DNA of 64,000 nt from RHLJ01 sp963974345 (GCA_963974345.1 CAXBBW010000002.1:309380-373379); one strand, 5' to 3'; counted from the first letter of the stretch, positions 26,017 through 35,195 are shown. Made by a program: numbers and translations. The notes: generated by a model not told the origin, from the sequence alone.

Positions 26017-26030
26017 AACTGCGTCTATTT

Positions 26031-26264
26031 CTACGAAAAGATATTAAACACCCCAAAAATCATCGTCAATAAAAGTCCCATCTGAACGGCAAAAGCTACA
26101 TATATCCTATTTAGAATACGAACTTCCAATTTTGCCAAAGCTGTTTCTAAGTCTTCACTATCTAAAAGACCATTTGTTCGAGCCTCAATGACTCGGACTA
26201 TGGCTTTGACCTGTTTTTGAGAAAACTTCGCTCTACTCAGGATATGTTCAACTGAATAACTCAT
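26031..26264 (-). CDS. Small coiled-coil membrane protein (intact copy)
   Basis: The 77-residue protein starts with HILSRAKFSQKQVKAIVRVIEA, continues as a helical, heptad-like segment (LLDSEDLETALAKLEVRIL), and ends in one hydrophobic helix (VQMGLLLTMIFGVFNIFS). This resembles the short coiled-coil tail proteins such as DUF1640 members, a tentative link. It overlaps the stop of the gene at 26261 by four bases, so they are co-translated. Two damaged copies are at 24073 and 25515. Confidence 0.65.
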   Translation of the reverse strand: MSYSVEHILSRAKFSQKQVKAIVRVIEARTNGLLDSEDLETALAKLEVRILNRIYVAFAVQMGLLLTMIFGVFNIFS

Positions 26265-26497
26265 GGGGTCATTTCCTGACTCTTTATTGCCTTAGAGTCC
26301 TCATTTTTTTGTTCATCAACCTGACGCACAACCAGTTCAACATTGAATCCAAAGAATTCAATTTTCTGGGTCATACCCTTTTCATCTTTATGCTCCCAAG
26401 CGGCTCCGACCTTTTGCCAAAATTGTTCTCCGTCTTTATTATCCTTAATAAAGAACACATTGTGCGTTGGTTGTTTACTTTGTCCATTATCTGACAT
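26261..26497 (-). CDS. Small conserved element protein, copy 2
   Basis: 78 residues, nearly identical to the product of 24288-24524 over the first 60 (the end differs: QKNEDSKAIKSQEM). It shares the PTHNVFFIKDN and FWQKVGAAWEHKD core and the upstream motif at 26554-26563. It forms a two-gene unit with the coiled membrane protein at 26031. Confidence 0.7.
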   Translation of the reverse strand: MSDNGQSKQPTHNVFFIKDNKDGEQFWQKVGAAWEHKDEKGMTQKIEFFGFNVELVVRQVDEQKNEDSKAIKSQEMTP

Positions 26498-26553
26498 ATT
26501 TCGCTCCTTTGTTTTTTGGTGGAGTAGAAATATCTCATACAGTCTAAAAGTTA

Positions 26554-26563
26554 ACTACGCACA
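26554..26563 (-). promoter_or_regulatory. TGTGCGTAGT motif, 56 bases upstream of the 26261 gene
   Basis: Exact match; it begins right after the ardA terminator, so it stands where a new transcript should start. Confidence 0.5.
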
Positions 26564-26566
26564 TAG

Positions 26567-26591
26567 AAAAAGCCCGATTTCTCGGGCTTTT
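26567..26591 (-). terminator. Terminator of ardA
   Basis: Stem AGCCCGA with complement TCGGGCT across a four-base loop, flanked by T-rich ends on both strands, two bases after the ardA stop. Confidence 0.85.
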
Positions 26592-26593
26592 AT

Positions 26594-27097
26594 TTAGCTT
26601 AAAAACAAATGATGTTCATCATGTTTGGTTTGAATAGAATAAAACTCCCCATTGAGTTCCATATCTTCAGCCATTGAGTGATAGTCTATATAATACTCCA
26701 AATCTTTTGGGATATCACAACAACTGGTTGTTAGTTCTTCTGCATAATCAGATAGACTTTCATAGCAACCAAGATAGTTGTCTTCCAAAACCTCTTTCGC
26801 TTTATCAATATCACAATGCATATCTAACAATTCAGCCCCAAGACTTTCATGTTCTTCTATGAATAGTGCAAATTGACTCAGTTTCTCTGGCAGAAAGCCA
26901 CTTGGATCAAATCCACAGAAATATTCGTAGTCATGGATATCCCACTCTTCACCCATTTCAATGGGTGACGCTTTTAGCATCTGATGGATGTCTGTTTTTA
27001 TATCCTCCGGATCATTAGCACAATCAACCCATGAACCATGAAGTATGCCGTTATTGTATGAGGCTAAACAGGCTACATAAATACGTGGTGTATTCAT
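26594..27097 (-). CDS. ardA: Antirestriction protein ArdA
   Basis: The 167-residue acidic protein mimics B-form DNA and blocks type I restriction enzymes, protecting the element on entry. The start is the ATG for NTPRIYVACLASYNNG, with AGGA eight bases upstream; an earlier in-frame ATG at 27163 overlaps the next gene and lacks an RBS. The diagnostic N-terminus (RIYVACLASYNNGILHGSWV) and the strongly acidic body (FALFIEEHESLGAELLDMHC, YAEELTTS) fit the family. It is common in conjugative elements near oriT. A terminator follows immediately. Confidence 0.9.
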   Translation of the reverse strand: MNTPRIYVACLASYNNGILHGSWVDCANDPEDIKTDIHQMLKASPIEMGEEWDIHDYEYFCGFDPSGFLPEKLSQFALFIEEHESLGAELLDMHCDIDKAKEVLEDNYLGCYESLSDYAEELTTSCCDIPKDLEYYIDYHSMAEDMELNGEFYSIQTKHDEHHLFLS

Positions 27098-27131
27098 TGT
27101 TTTATCCTTTCTTGAAAAAAGGAAGAGAGCA

Positions 27132-27332
27132 CTAGGCTCTCTCCTGTTCATCTTTATTTTCACGGATGACCAATTTGGTTTCTAATCCAAGTAGGCTAAT
27201 ACTTTGATTTAAACCTTTCTGATCTTTGTGAGTCCAAGCAACACCAACTTTATTCCAGATAGCGTTGTCGCCTTCACCTGATACGGTATAGACAGTGTGC
27301 GTAGGTTTTTTAGTTTGATCGACTGATTTCAT
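27132..27332 (-). CDS. Small conserved element protein, copy 3 (diverged)
   Basis: 66 residues with the family core KKPTHTVYTV, IWNKVGVAWTHKD and ETKLVIRENK. It is shorter than the copies at 24288 and 26261 and about half identical. Its RBS is AAAGGAGTT. It precedes ardA by 34 bases on the same strand and could be transcribed with it. Function unknown. Confidence 0.7.
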   Translation of the reverse strand: MKSVDQTKKPTHTVYTVSGEGDNAIWNKVGVAWTHKDQKGLNQSISLLGLETKLVIRENKDEQERA

Positions 27333-27532
27333 AATAAACTCCTTTTGTTGTTATTGGTTTCGAAATCGAGAAATGACCAATCCAAAGTCAGAGACGAGAT
27401 GTCATGAGCCACACGTTTAAGCGGGCAAGCGTATTGACATGAAGTCGATTTGGATAAATTGACCCGATTCAGAGAAACCGATACACAAAAGGTCTATAGA
27501 TATCAGAAGTGCAATAAAACGCACATTTTGTA

Positions 27533-27991
27533 CTATCCAGATGTTTGATGAAGCTTTTTGTATAGCCGTGCGTTGGAGAAATAAACACTCAAAGCTGGTA
27601 GAAAAGTAATTTGAACAATAGGAGATAAACCTACTTCGTAATCAAAGATGATAAGGACAGGCATTAAGTCCGAATATGTCCAGAGTTCAAGAAATTTTGC
27701 CGCCCACTCTAAGACTATACTGGCAATAAAGCTTATGAAGATGAAATATAAATAATCATTCAGTTTGAGTTTCTCAAAATTGACAGACGAAAATATAAAC
27801 TCTGTTATCTTCCAAAGCCCCAGAACGATAAATACATCCCCAATAATGGCTGCCCACATCCAGAACGTTGCTTTCCAGAATGGCCAGTCCCACATGTCAT
27901 ACAAGAATAGGCACTGCCCAAACTCCCAAATGGTATTGAGAAGAAACGCCCAAATTACAATTGGGCGTATTTCTTTAATATGATCTTTCAA
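27533..27991 (-). CDS. Membrane protein ending the copper operon
   Basis: The 152-residue product has about four hydrophobic segments (PIVIWAFLLNTIWEFGQC, WMWAAIIGDVFIVLGLW, YFIFISFIASIVLEW, IVQITFLPALSVYF). I do not recognise it by name. It is the last gene of the minus-strand copper operon, 12 bases after the NTF2-like gene, and likely belongs to the same transcript. A role in membrane metal handling is possible but unsupported. Confidence 0.6.
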   Translation of the reverse strand: MKDHIKEIRPIVIWAFLLNTIWEFGQCLFLYDMWDWPFWKATFWMWAAIIGDVFIVLGLWKITEFIFSSVNFEKLKLNDYLYFIFISFIASIVLEWAAKFLELWTYSDLMPVLIIFDYEVGLSPIVQITFLPALSVYFSNARLYKKLHQTSG

Positions 27992-28003
27992 AGCGGGTAT
28001 TAT

Positions 28004-28444
28004 TTAGCGGGAAGACCAGTGAAGAGCGACAATCTTCCAATTACCGTTTTCTTTCTTTAGTACCGCTAATTCCAAGGAGGTCAGATCAATCCCACGATCT
28101 GAGTAGGTTCCTTTCATTGATGTAATGGTTGAAACCCAAGCCATATTTCCTTCGATATTGATCTTTTGAGATAGCTCGTTTCGTTCAATTGCACTTAGGA
28201 ATTTACCATCAGAATGAAAGTGATGAGATAAATATTCCTCTTTGGTCTCGCTGCCCCTACCTTCTAAGATAGTTACATCTTCATGGAGAAGAGATGATGC
28301 TATCTTAGAGTCATTCTCAACAATGGCTTTTTCAAAATTTGATAGTACCGTTTTAATTGATTCCTGATCGCTCAAATCTTGAGCCTGTAGCTGTGGAGCA
28401 GCCATAACAAAGATGGCTGCGACTAAGGTTAGTAGTGTTTTCAT
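28004..28444 (-). CDS. Exported NTF2-like protein
   Basis: 146 residues with a signal peptide (LLTLVAAIFVMAAPQLQAQ). The mature part has the SnoaL/DUF4440 pattern: VLSNFEKAIVENDSKI, LLHEDVTILEGRG and VLKKENGNWKIVALHWS. These small folds bind hydrophobic ligands or metals; substrate unknown. It lies tightly within the copper operon, ten bases from each neighbour, so a periplasmic copper-related role is inferred from context only. Confidence 0.75.
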   Translation of the reverse strand: MKTLLTLVAAIFVMAAPQLQAQDLSDQESIKTVLSNFEKAIVENDSKIASSLLHEDVTILEGRGSETKEEYLSHHFHSDGKFLSAIERNELSQKINIEGNMAWVSTITSMKGTYSDRGIDLTSLELAVLKKENGNWKIVALHWSSR

Positions 28445-28453
28445 AAGGATTAA

Positions 28454-29527
28454 TTATTTGAGTTGTGATAATTCAATGTTCTTGATTAAGAGTTTTCCAT
28501 GACCATTTATTCTTAAGCCAATACTCCCGGTATCTGGTTCATCTCCGTGCCCATGAACCACCATTTCTTTGTTGATATAGCCTCTAAAGTGCGTTCCATC
28601 ACTAACCACCCGAATAAATTTCACACCTTCATTCTCAAATTCTTTTTCATCAAAAAGTTCGATTTTGTCATTTGTAGTTCGTCCTTGCGAAATTTCTCCA
28701 TCAGAAGTGAGAGAGACAAAATCATAGTTTTGGGCATCTTGAATATGGTGGGCAATTTTAACATCTCCGGTAAAGGATGTCATATCTACATAGATATCAA
28801 CTTGAATATTTTTATAGCCTGAATGTGTTACAAAGAAATTGCTTATATGGTCTGTCAGATTTAAGCTGAGATACGTTTGATTGTCAGCTATTGAAACCGT
28901 TGGGTTAAGCTGTTCCATATTCCCCTCAAGCCAGTGAAACTGTTCATTCAGATCATTAACTGAACTAGAAGACATTTCCCATGTCCAATCCCCATTTTCT
29001 TTTTCTATAAATAGGGATTCTAAGTCAGCATTTTCAGTTTGAACTGGGGCTATCGTTTCTTCTGCTTCTAAGTATTGCCCTGTTCCAACCCCATAACCAT
29101 AAACCATGGTTGCTCCGTATTCTCCTGTCTCAAATAAGAATAAGAGACCGGGAAGGGCGAGAGCAAATGCAAAAACCTGTATCGATTTCGTTTCCAGCTT
29201 TTTAAACCAATGCAGAGCAATACGAAGAGATGAATAGATTCCAAAAAACAGAACCGTCCAAAGTGCCCAATCGGCATGATCTGTGAGAACAGATTGTGCT
29301 TCGGTTGGCAGAAACACGGTGTCAGCTGCTGATCGTCCAGTGAAATAAGTAACAATGGCTGAAATAGAGCCAAGTACATAGATGAACGTGGTTTTCTTTT
29401 CATCCCACCACTTTTCAGGCAGAAAAAAAGCAATAAGGTTCAATCCAATTGCCAATATGAGTATGGCGATTGGAAAATGAACGATCATGGGGTGAATGTT
29501 TGGTGCGTAATCAAATAATTCATTCAT
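28454..29527 (-). CDS. DUF2231 membrane protein with C-terminal concanavalin-like domain
   Basis: The 357-residue protein begins with the DUF2231 signature (APNIHPMIVHFPIAILILAI) and four hydrophobic helices to about residue 155. Residues about 175-357 are soluble and beta-rich with GKLLIKNIELSQLK at the end, like DUF1080/laminin-G type folds. DUF2231 is often found near copper genes in Bacteroidota, with unknown activity. It has conserved histidines (MIVHF, DHADWALW) that might bind metal or heme. Fifth from the last of the copper operon genes; tightly packed. Confidence 0.75.
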   Translation of the reverse strand: MNELFDYAPNIHPMIVHFPIAILILAIGLNLIAFFLPEKWWDEKKTTFIYVLGSISAIVTYFTGRSAADTVFLPTEAQSVLTDHADWALWTVLFFGIYSSLRIALHWFKKLETKSIQVFAFALALPGLLFLFETGEYGATMVYGYGVGTGQYLEAEETIAPVQTENADLESLFIEKENGDWTWEMSSSSVNDLNEQFHWLEGNMEQLNPTVSIADNQTYLSLNLTDHISNFFVTHSGYKNIQVDIYVDMTSFTGDVKIAHHIQDAQNYDFVSLTSDGEISQGRTTNDKIELFDEKEFENEGVKFIRVVSDGTHFRGYINKEMVVHGHGDEPDTGSIGLRINGHGKLLIKNIELSQLK

Positions 29528-29538
29528 AGTTTTATTTT

Positions 29539-30753
29539 TCAGTTAATAAATGTTGAGTAAGCAAAAATGGATAACCCGATGACATTGATGAGAATAAACA
29601 GGGTTACAGCCGTTTTCTTGATCTTTCCACCGCCTTCCATCTGCATATCCATTCCTGAACCATGCTCTTTTTTATGTTGTTTGTAGAGATAGATCATACC
29701 GCCAGTTATAAAGAGAAAGACCAGGTTCATCCAAAAGGTATAATCGATTTTAAACTGAGTGACCTCCTGAACCACTTTTGCTGACTCTGGAATGATGCCA
29801 AAGAATCCAAAGACTGCATTAAGGATCAGCGCTGTGGCAACAATGCTCACAAACATAATTCCGGCAATGTAGAGTGCCACTTTCCACCCATAGTATTTGG
29901 CATTGATATGTACCAATGGTGGAACCATCAGATCGGAGTAGATAAAGCCCATAATTCCCGCAAAAAGAACGCCGTTTTCATTAAGAACTGTTGCTAAAGG
30001 AATATTCCCCATAGAGCCAATGAATGTTGCCCCTGCTACAAATGGCGCTATAAGTGCGTTTTCTAAGGTGACCAGCCAGTCAGGAATACCTGTTGCATCA
30101 ACTAAGAATAAGCTTGCCCAAAAACTCTCTGGAACGAGCACCGCTACAAAGCCTGCGATCGTAAAGCCTATGAGGATATCTTCCCATGCCATTTTCCAGT
30201 CATTGACAAACTTTTGTCCGACCAAATGCCATCCTTTTTTACTGGTAATCCGCTCTTTCCAGTTAAAATCATCAGACATCGCCTGATCTTCATCTTCCAA
30301 CTTCTCCCTAGCCTGATGAATCCAGTTTTTTGGATAAGTAAGCTTTATAAGTATGCTACTAATCACAATAAGAATTAACCCACCGATGATTTCGGCAAGC
30401 AAAAACTGCCATCCAAGAAAAATCATAATGAGGATTCCAAGCTCGATCACCAGATTGGTGGAAGCAAACATAAATGCAACAGCAGCCACAAAATGTGCCC
30501 CCTTTTTAACCAAGGATCGCGCTGCTGCAAGAGCCGCAAAGGAACACGATGAGGATGCTGAACCGAATAATGTAGAGAGTGAGATACTCTTAAAATCAGC
30601 GTCTCCCATATATTTGGTCATTTTTCCTTTGGGGACAAAGGCTTGAATCATTCCTGATACAAAGTACCCAAGAATAAAAGCCCAGCCAGATTTCCAGAAG
30701 AAACCAAGTGCTGTTTTTGTTGACTCTCCATAAAGTTGTATAAATTCATTCAT
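29539..30753 (-). CDS. Permease of the UPF0718/ArsP type
   Basis: 404 residues with eight to ten hydrophobic helices. Family features are LFGSASSSCSFAALAAARS with its Cys at about residue 69, FASTNLVIELG, and a second repeat half with APFVAGATFIGSMGNIPLA. This fits the predicted permease family PF03773, which includes the SO_0444 copper/zinc efflux type and arsenic ArsP. In the copper operon it most likely exports Cu or Zn, an inference from neighbours. A His/Met-poor C-terminal region has KEHGSGMDMQME. Confidence 0.8.
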   Translation of the reverse strand: MNEFIQLYGESTKTALGFFWKSGWAFILGYFVSGMIQAFVPKGKMTKYMGDADFKSISLSTLFGSASSSCSFAALAAARSLVKKGAHFVAAVAFMFASTNLVIELGILIMIFLGWQFLLAEIIGGLILIVISSILIKLTYPKNWIHQAREKLEDEDQAMSDDFNWKERITSKKGWHLVGQKFVNDWKMAWEDILIGFTIAGFVAVLVPESFWASLFLVDATGIPDWLVTLENALIAPFVAGATFIGSMGNIPLATVLNENGVLFAGIMGFIYSDLMVPPLVHINAKYYGWKVALYIAGIMFVSIVATALILNAVFGFFGIIPESAKVVQEVTQFKIDYTFWMNLVFLFITGGMIYLYKQHKKEHGSGMDMQMEGGGKIKKTAVTLFILINVIGLSIFAYSTFIN

Positions 30754-30761
30754 TTTTACTC

Positions 30762-32801
30762 CTACTTATCTAATTTTAATAAACGTGCATTAACTGCGAC
30801 AATCACAGTACTCAGGGACATAAGTCCTGCGCCAAGAGCAGGATTAAGAATGATGCCGTAGCTGTATAGAACTCCGGCAGCCAAGGGAATAGCCACAGCA
30901 TTATACCCGGTTGCCCACCATAGATTTTGCACCATTTTTTTGTAGGTCGCTTTGGCAAGCGCAACAAGTGCTGCGACATCCTTTGGATTACTCTGGGTGA
31001 GTATGATATCGCCTGTCTCAACAGCCACATCTGATCCTGCTCCGATGGCAATACCGACATCAGCTTGGGCAAGTGCCGGGGCATCATTCACACCATCCCC
31101 GGTCATGGCAACTTTTAGCCCACGGGATTGAACCTCTTTGATTTTATCTGCTTTTTCGTTGGGGAGAACTTCAGCGAAGTAGTCATCCAGACCAAGTTCT
31201 TTGGCTACATAGGCAGCTGTTTGTTTATTATCGCCAGTGAGCATGATGCATTGAATGCCCATGTCATGGAGTTGTTCTATTGCTTTTCTGGAGTCTTCGC
31301 GAATGGTATCGCCAAGAGCAATAGCGCCTATCAGTTTGTCTTCGGCAATCACAAATACCACTGTTTTCCCTTGAGAAGAGAGTGTTTGATATTCATCATT
31401 AGGTTGGTCAATCCCTTGTTCTTCTAAGTACCCTGGGCTTACGACCTTGACAGATATCCCATCTACTTTTCCTTCAATCCCTTTACCTGTGATGGAATTA
31501 AAATCATCAATCTCAGACAAGTCATCGCTCGCATTCATGATCCCTTGAGCAATAGGATGCTCGGAATTTTGTTCTAACGAAGCGGCTAATCGTAAGATCT
31601 GCTCATCGTTATAATCGTTTGAATAATTGATGACATATGTCACCTCAAATACACCTTTGGTGAGGGTTCCGGTTTTATCAAAAATAACCGCTCCCAGGTT
31701 TCTTGCTTCCTCAAAAGCGGTACGGTTTCTGATTAAGAAACCATTTCCAGCTGCCAGATTTGTTGATACAGCCACCACTAAGGGCACAGCAAGTCCAAGT
31801 GCATGGGGACAGGCAATGACCATGACAGTTACAGTTCGTTCTAAAGCAAAAACAAAATCTTCTGAGGTTAGCGCCGTCCAGACAAAGAAAGTGAGAAAAC
31901 CTGCCCCGAGAGCAATGATGGTTAGCCAGAATGCTGCTCTATTGGCTAAGTCTTGTGTCCTAGATTTACTGTCTTGAGCTTGGCGTACCAGATCGATCAC
32001 TTGGGAGAGAAATGAGTCTTTTCCGGTGCGGTTAATCTCAATCGTCAAAGAGCCTTCACCATTGAGCGAACCGCCAATAACTTCATCATCTTCGCTTTTA
32101 GAAACGGGTTTGGATTCCCCCGTCATGAGGGATTCATTGACAGAGCTATTGCCCTTTATAACAATACCATCAGCCGGAATTTTTTCACCGGGTTTAATGA
32201 GAACCCGATCCCCACTTTTAAGTTCTTCCAAAGCAACATCTTTTGTAGAGCCATCTTCCTGAAGAAGATGCGCTTCGGAAGGCATCAGTTTGGCAAGTTC
32301 TTCCAAAGCTTTGGAGGCGCTCATTACCGATTTCATCTCGATGTAGTGCCCGATCAGCATAATGTCGACTAAGGTAACCAGCTCCCAAAAAAAGATTTTC
32401 CCTTCAACAGCAAATACAACCAGAGTGCTATACAGATAGGCAACACTGATGGCTATGGCAATGAGGGTCATCATGCCGGGTTGTTTTTTCTTTAACTCAT
32501 CCACTAACCCTTTCAGGAATGGCCAGCCACCGTAGAAGAACACCAGACTGGATAGTACAAAGGAGACGTAGAGATCGCCCGAGAATGCTAATGTGTCTCG
32601 CAATCCAAGAAAGCCCTGAATCATGGGTGATAAAGCGATAATCGGCAGACTTAAAGCCAGAGAAATCCAAAATCGCTTTATAAAATCCTGTGCCATATGC
32701 GCATGATGGTCATGGTGATCGTGTCCTTCATGTTGCATATCACTATGTGACTCATGCTCTTTTGAGTTGTTATGATGGTCGTGATTGTGTTCGTGTTCCA
32801 T
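30762..32801 (-). CDS. copB: Copper-translocating P-type ATPase, CopB type
   Basis: The 679-residue protein has a His-rich N-terminus (residues 1-35) in place of a metal-binding CxxC domain. Eight membrane helices are expected. Core motifs are TGES (about 224), the transmembrane CPH motif in VIACPHALGLAVPL (about 330), DKTGTLTKG (about 372), and GDGVNDAPALAQADVG. The CPH rather than CPC motif marks the CopB (P1B-3) subgroup, which exports Cu(II)/Cu(I) or Ag from the cytoplasm. It is in the middle of the copper operon, nine bases upstream of the permease gene. Confidence 0.93.
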   Translation of the reverse strand: MEHEHNHDHHNNSKEHESHSDMQHEGHDHHDHHAHMAQDFIKRFWISLALSLPIIALSPMIQGFLGLRDTLAFSGDLYVSFVLSSLVFFYGGWPFLKGLVDELKKKQPGMMTLIAIAISVAYLYSTLVVFAVEGKIFFWELVTLVDIMLIGHYIEMKSVMSASKALEELAKLMPSEAHLLQEDGSTKDVALEELKSGDRVLIKPGEKIPADGIVIKGNSSVNESLMTGESKPVSKSEDDEVIGGSLNGEGSLTIEINRTGKDSFLSQVIDLVRQAQDSKSRTQDLANRAAFWLTIIALGAGFLTFFVWTALTSEDFVFALERTVTVMVIACPHALGLAVPLVVAVSTNLAAGNGFLIRNRTAFEEARNLGAVIFDKTGTLTKGVFEVTYVINYSNDYNDEQILRLAASLEQNSEHPIAQGIMNASDDLSEIDDFNSITGKGIEGKVDGISVKVVSPGYLEEQGIDQPNDEYQTLSSQGKTVVFVIAEDKLIGAIALGDTIREDSRKAIEQLHDMGIQCIMLTGDNKQTAAYVAKELGLDDYFAEVLPNEKADKIKEVQSRGLKVAMTGDGVNDAPALAQADVGIAIGAGSDVAVETGDIILTQSNPKDVAALVALAKATYKKMVQNLWWATGYNAVAIPLAAGVLYSYGIILNPALGAGLMSLSTVIVAVNARLLKLDK

Positions 32802-32817
32802 TGGTCTCTATCTTTGT

Positions 32818-33333
32818 TTATTGAATGGTTTTGATGACTTCCCCACACCCCTGCATTGACTGTCCGTAATAGGGGTTTTGAATAGTTTTTGAAGCGCTCA
32901 ACCATTTCGCCCCTTCTCCGTTATTCGCCATCGGGCAAGATTGGACGTAGATGGTTTGTTGGTTATAGTTCTGATTTTCAACAGCTGTGAGCAATTCAGC
33001 GCTTATTTCATCAAATGAATCTCGTAATTGTGAGATAGATGTGGCTGCTTCAGCCTGGTTCAGTGCTTCAAGCATTTTGCTATGATGCTTTTCATGCTTT
33101 GATGCATGTTCACTATGGTTATTCATGTCATTATTTTTTCTGGCTTCGGAGGAAAATGCGGTCAAATGCTTGACTGATTTTTCAAAATCATCACTAACCA
33201 GTGCGTCTTTGATTCCGAAGTATTCATTCACAAGCGTATGTAGATGTGTGTCATGAGAATGACCGCTATGATCTTGTGCAAAAGCAGGAATGCTTATGAG
33301 GCTTGCAACTATGAGTGTGAGTAGGGTTTTCAT
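32818..33333 (-). CDS. Exported DUF3347 protein
   Basis: The 171-residue product has a signal peptide (LLTLIVASLISIPAFAQ) followed by a His-rich start (HSGHSHDTHLH). The body is helical and the C-terminus contains QSCPMANNGEGAKWLS and NPYYGQSMQGCGEV, with Cys and Met suited to copper binding. The same DUF3347 end is fused to the adaptor CusB just upstream. It is likely a periplasmic copper-binding companion of the efflux pump; binding itself is inferred. Confidence 0.85.
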   Translation of the reverse strand: MKTLLTLIVASLISIPAFAQDHSGHSHDTHLHTLVNEYFGIKDALVSDDFEKSVKHLTAFSSEARKNNDMNNHSEHASKHEKHHSKMLEALNQAEAATSISQLRDSFDEISAELLTAVENQNYNQQTIYVQSCPMANNGEGAKWLSASKTIQNPYYGQSMQGCGEVIKTIQ

Positions 33334-33348
33334 TGTGTTTCTCCTTGG

Positions 33349-35184
33349 TTATTGGTTTTCAATTCTTTCTATGGTTTCCCCACATGAAATCATTTGAGAT
33401 CCGAAATAAGGGTTTTGGATTGTCTCTTTTTCACTGAGCCAATAAGCCCCTTTTCCATCATTTGCCATCGGACAAAACTGTTGGAAATAGATCCCTTTTA
33501 TGGGATAGGTTTTTGCGACCTGTAACATGATATTGGATAGGCTTTCAAAGCCTTCTCTTTGCTGAGAGATATCCTGTGCTTCAATAAGTTGGTTCAAAGC
33601 CGTTTTTATAGAATCCAACTGGCTCATCCAGATCATATGTCCTTCTTGGCTCAACAAGCTCATATCAACACTATTCAATGATGTTTGCATGCTCTGTGCT
33701 TGGGATGAGGCTTGTGCTTCTTTATCACCAACCAAGTTGTTTTTTAGATTGATATAGTCATCAACCACCTTGGAAATCTGAGATATAAAAGCCTTCGGGG
33801 CATCTATAGAATGACTATCTGACGAAGCTTTACTGCTCATATCCATCTGAGAGTTACTCTGTGACGATCCAGAACCATCCATTGTGTGACCTTCATGACC
33901 TGTTCTCACAGGACGTCCGTCCGGTGTTTTGTTCATCATGCTAGCTTTGCCTGCAAGTTGCGCTGCACTATCAATTTTGAAGGTTCCGTTGGTAACCACT
34001 TCTTCGCCTTCTGAAACCCCTGATTTCACGATGTATTGGTCACCGACACGCTGACCGAGTACGACTTCTCTAAATTCAAAAGTGGGCTGAGCGGTATTGG
34101 GTTTTTTGACGTAGACCACAGAGCGTTCCCCTGTCCATAGCACAGCAGATTTAGGGACAAGGATTTGTGCTCCACTTTTGTTTAAACTTGATTTTATAAC
34201 ACCCTGAGCCAGCATATTCGGTTTAAGAGCGAGATCAGAATTGTTAGCTTCAGCTCTTACAGAAACAGTTCTTGATTGAGCATTGAGAACCGGATCGACA
34301 AAGGTAACCTTTGCTGTGAAATTCTTGCCCGGAAATGCTTCTACTGTAAATAAAACTTCATCTCCAACATTTATACTGGCGACATCACTCTCATAGGCAT
34401 CAAACATGATCCAGACTTTCGACAGATCAGCAAGTTTAAACATGTTAGATCCTTGTTGCACATGACTGCCGATTTCGATCATTTTATTGATTACATAACC
34501 ATCAACTTTCGAGACGATATCAATCTCATTCATCACTTTTTTTGAACTTTCAATCTGATTGATTTGCTCTTCGGTAATTTCCCAATTAAGGAGCTTATTC
34601 CGAGCGGCATTGTAAAGCGAGGGATTACGCTCTTTGTCTTTACCCACTTCTAGCAATTCTTTTTGAGCACTAACGAGTTCAGGAGAATAGATGGACGCAA
34701 CACGGTCTCCCTTATTGATATATTCGCCTGTAAAATTGATATAGAGTTCTTCGATACGTCCAGGCACATGAGCTGGCAAGGTTTTAAGTCGTCTTTCATC
34801 GACCATGATTTTACCCGGTAATCGACTTGTACTTACAGCTACTTCTTTAACCACTACAGTCGTTTGAACATCCGCAAGTTTAGCAGCAGCCTCTGACATA
34901 CTTAATTCATAAGGACTTTCTTCTCCTGAATCATCTTGTGTGACAGGAATAAGCTCCATACCACAGATGGGGCAATTCCCTGGTTCGTTTTCCCGAATAC
35001 TCGGATGCATACTACAAGTATAGATCACATTACCTTCTTCATCGGTATGGACCTGTTCAATATGTTCATCCAGAGATTGTGACTGGTCTGGTGCTCCACC
35101 AAAAAGCAACCAGCCAAGGCTCAATCCGATCAGTATTAAACCGGATATTTTGGCAATTCTTTTTAAATCAAATCTATTGTTCAT
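33349..35184 (-). CDS. cusB: Copper RND adaptor CusB with heavy-metal domain and DUF3347
   Basis: The 611-residue adaptor begins with a single membrane anchor (ISGLILIGLSLGWLLFGG), then the heavy-metal-binding domain (YTCSMHPSIREN, CPICGMELIP; about residues 54-80). The adaptor body follows with barrel-sandwich and beta-barrel parts (GRIEELYINFTGEYINKG, DGYVINKMIEIGSHVQQG, AQGVIKSSLNKSGAQILVP). The C-terminal 150 residues repeat DUF3347, with FCPMANDGKGAYWLS and GSQMISCGE. It links CusA to CusC. Neighbours are cusC (12 bases upstream) and the free DUF3347 gene downstream. Confidence 0.92.
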   Translation of the reverse strand: MNNRFDLKRIAKISGLILIGLSLGWLLFGGAPDQSQSLDEHIEQVHTDEEGNVIYTCSMHPSIRENEPGNCPICGMELIPVTQDDSGEESPYELSMSEAAAKLADVQTTVVVKEVAVSTSRLPGKIMVDERRLKTLPAHVPGRIEELYINFTGEYINKGDRVASIYSPELVSAQKELLEVGKDKERNPSLYNAARNKLLNWEITEEQINQIESSKKVMNEIDIVSKVDGYVINKMIEIGSHVQQGSNMFKLADLSKVWIMFDAYESDVASINVGDEVLFTVEAFPGKNFTAKVTFVDPVLNAQSRTVSVRAEANNSDLALKPNMLAQGVIKSSLNKSGAQILVPKSAVLWTGERSVVYVKKPNTAQPTFEFREVVLGQRVGDQYIVKSGVSEGEEVVTNGTFKIDSAAQLAGKASMMNKTPDGRPVRTGHEGHTMDGSGSSQSNSQMDMSSKASSDSHSIDAPKAFISQISKVVDDYINLKNNLVGDKEAQASSQAQSMQTSLNSVDMSLLSQEGHMIWMSQLDSIKTALNQLIEAQDISQQREGFESLSNIMLQVAKTYPIKGIYFQQFCPMANDGKGAYWLSEKETIQNPYFGSQMISCGETIERIENQ

Positions 35185-35195
35185 GTTAACCTTGC

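Noticed and set aside
27500..27532. AATGTGCG near 27522 as a seventh motif site
   Set aside because: It matches only TGTGCG, lies at the end of the copper operon and faces no gene start at the usual distance.
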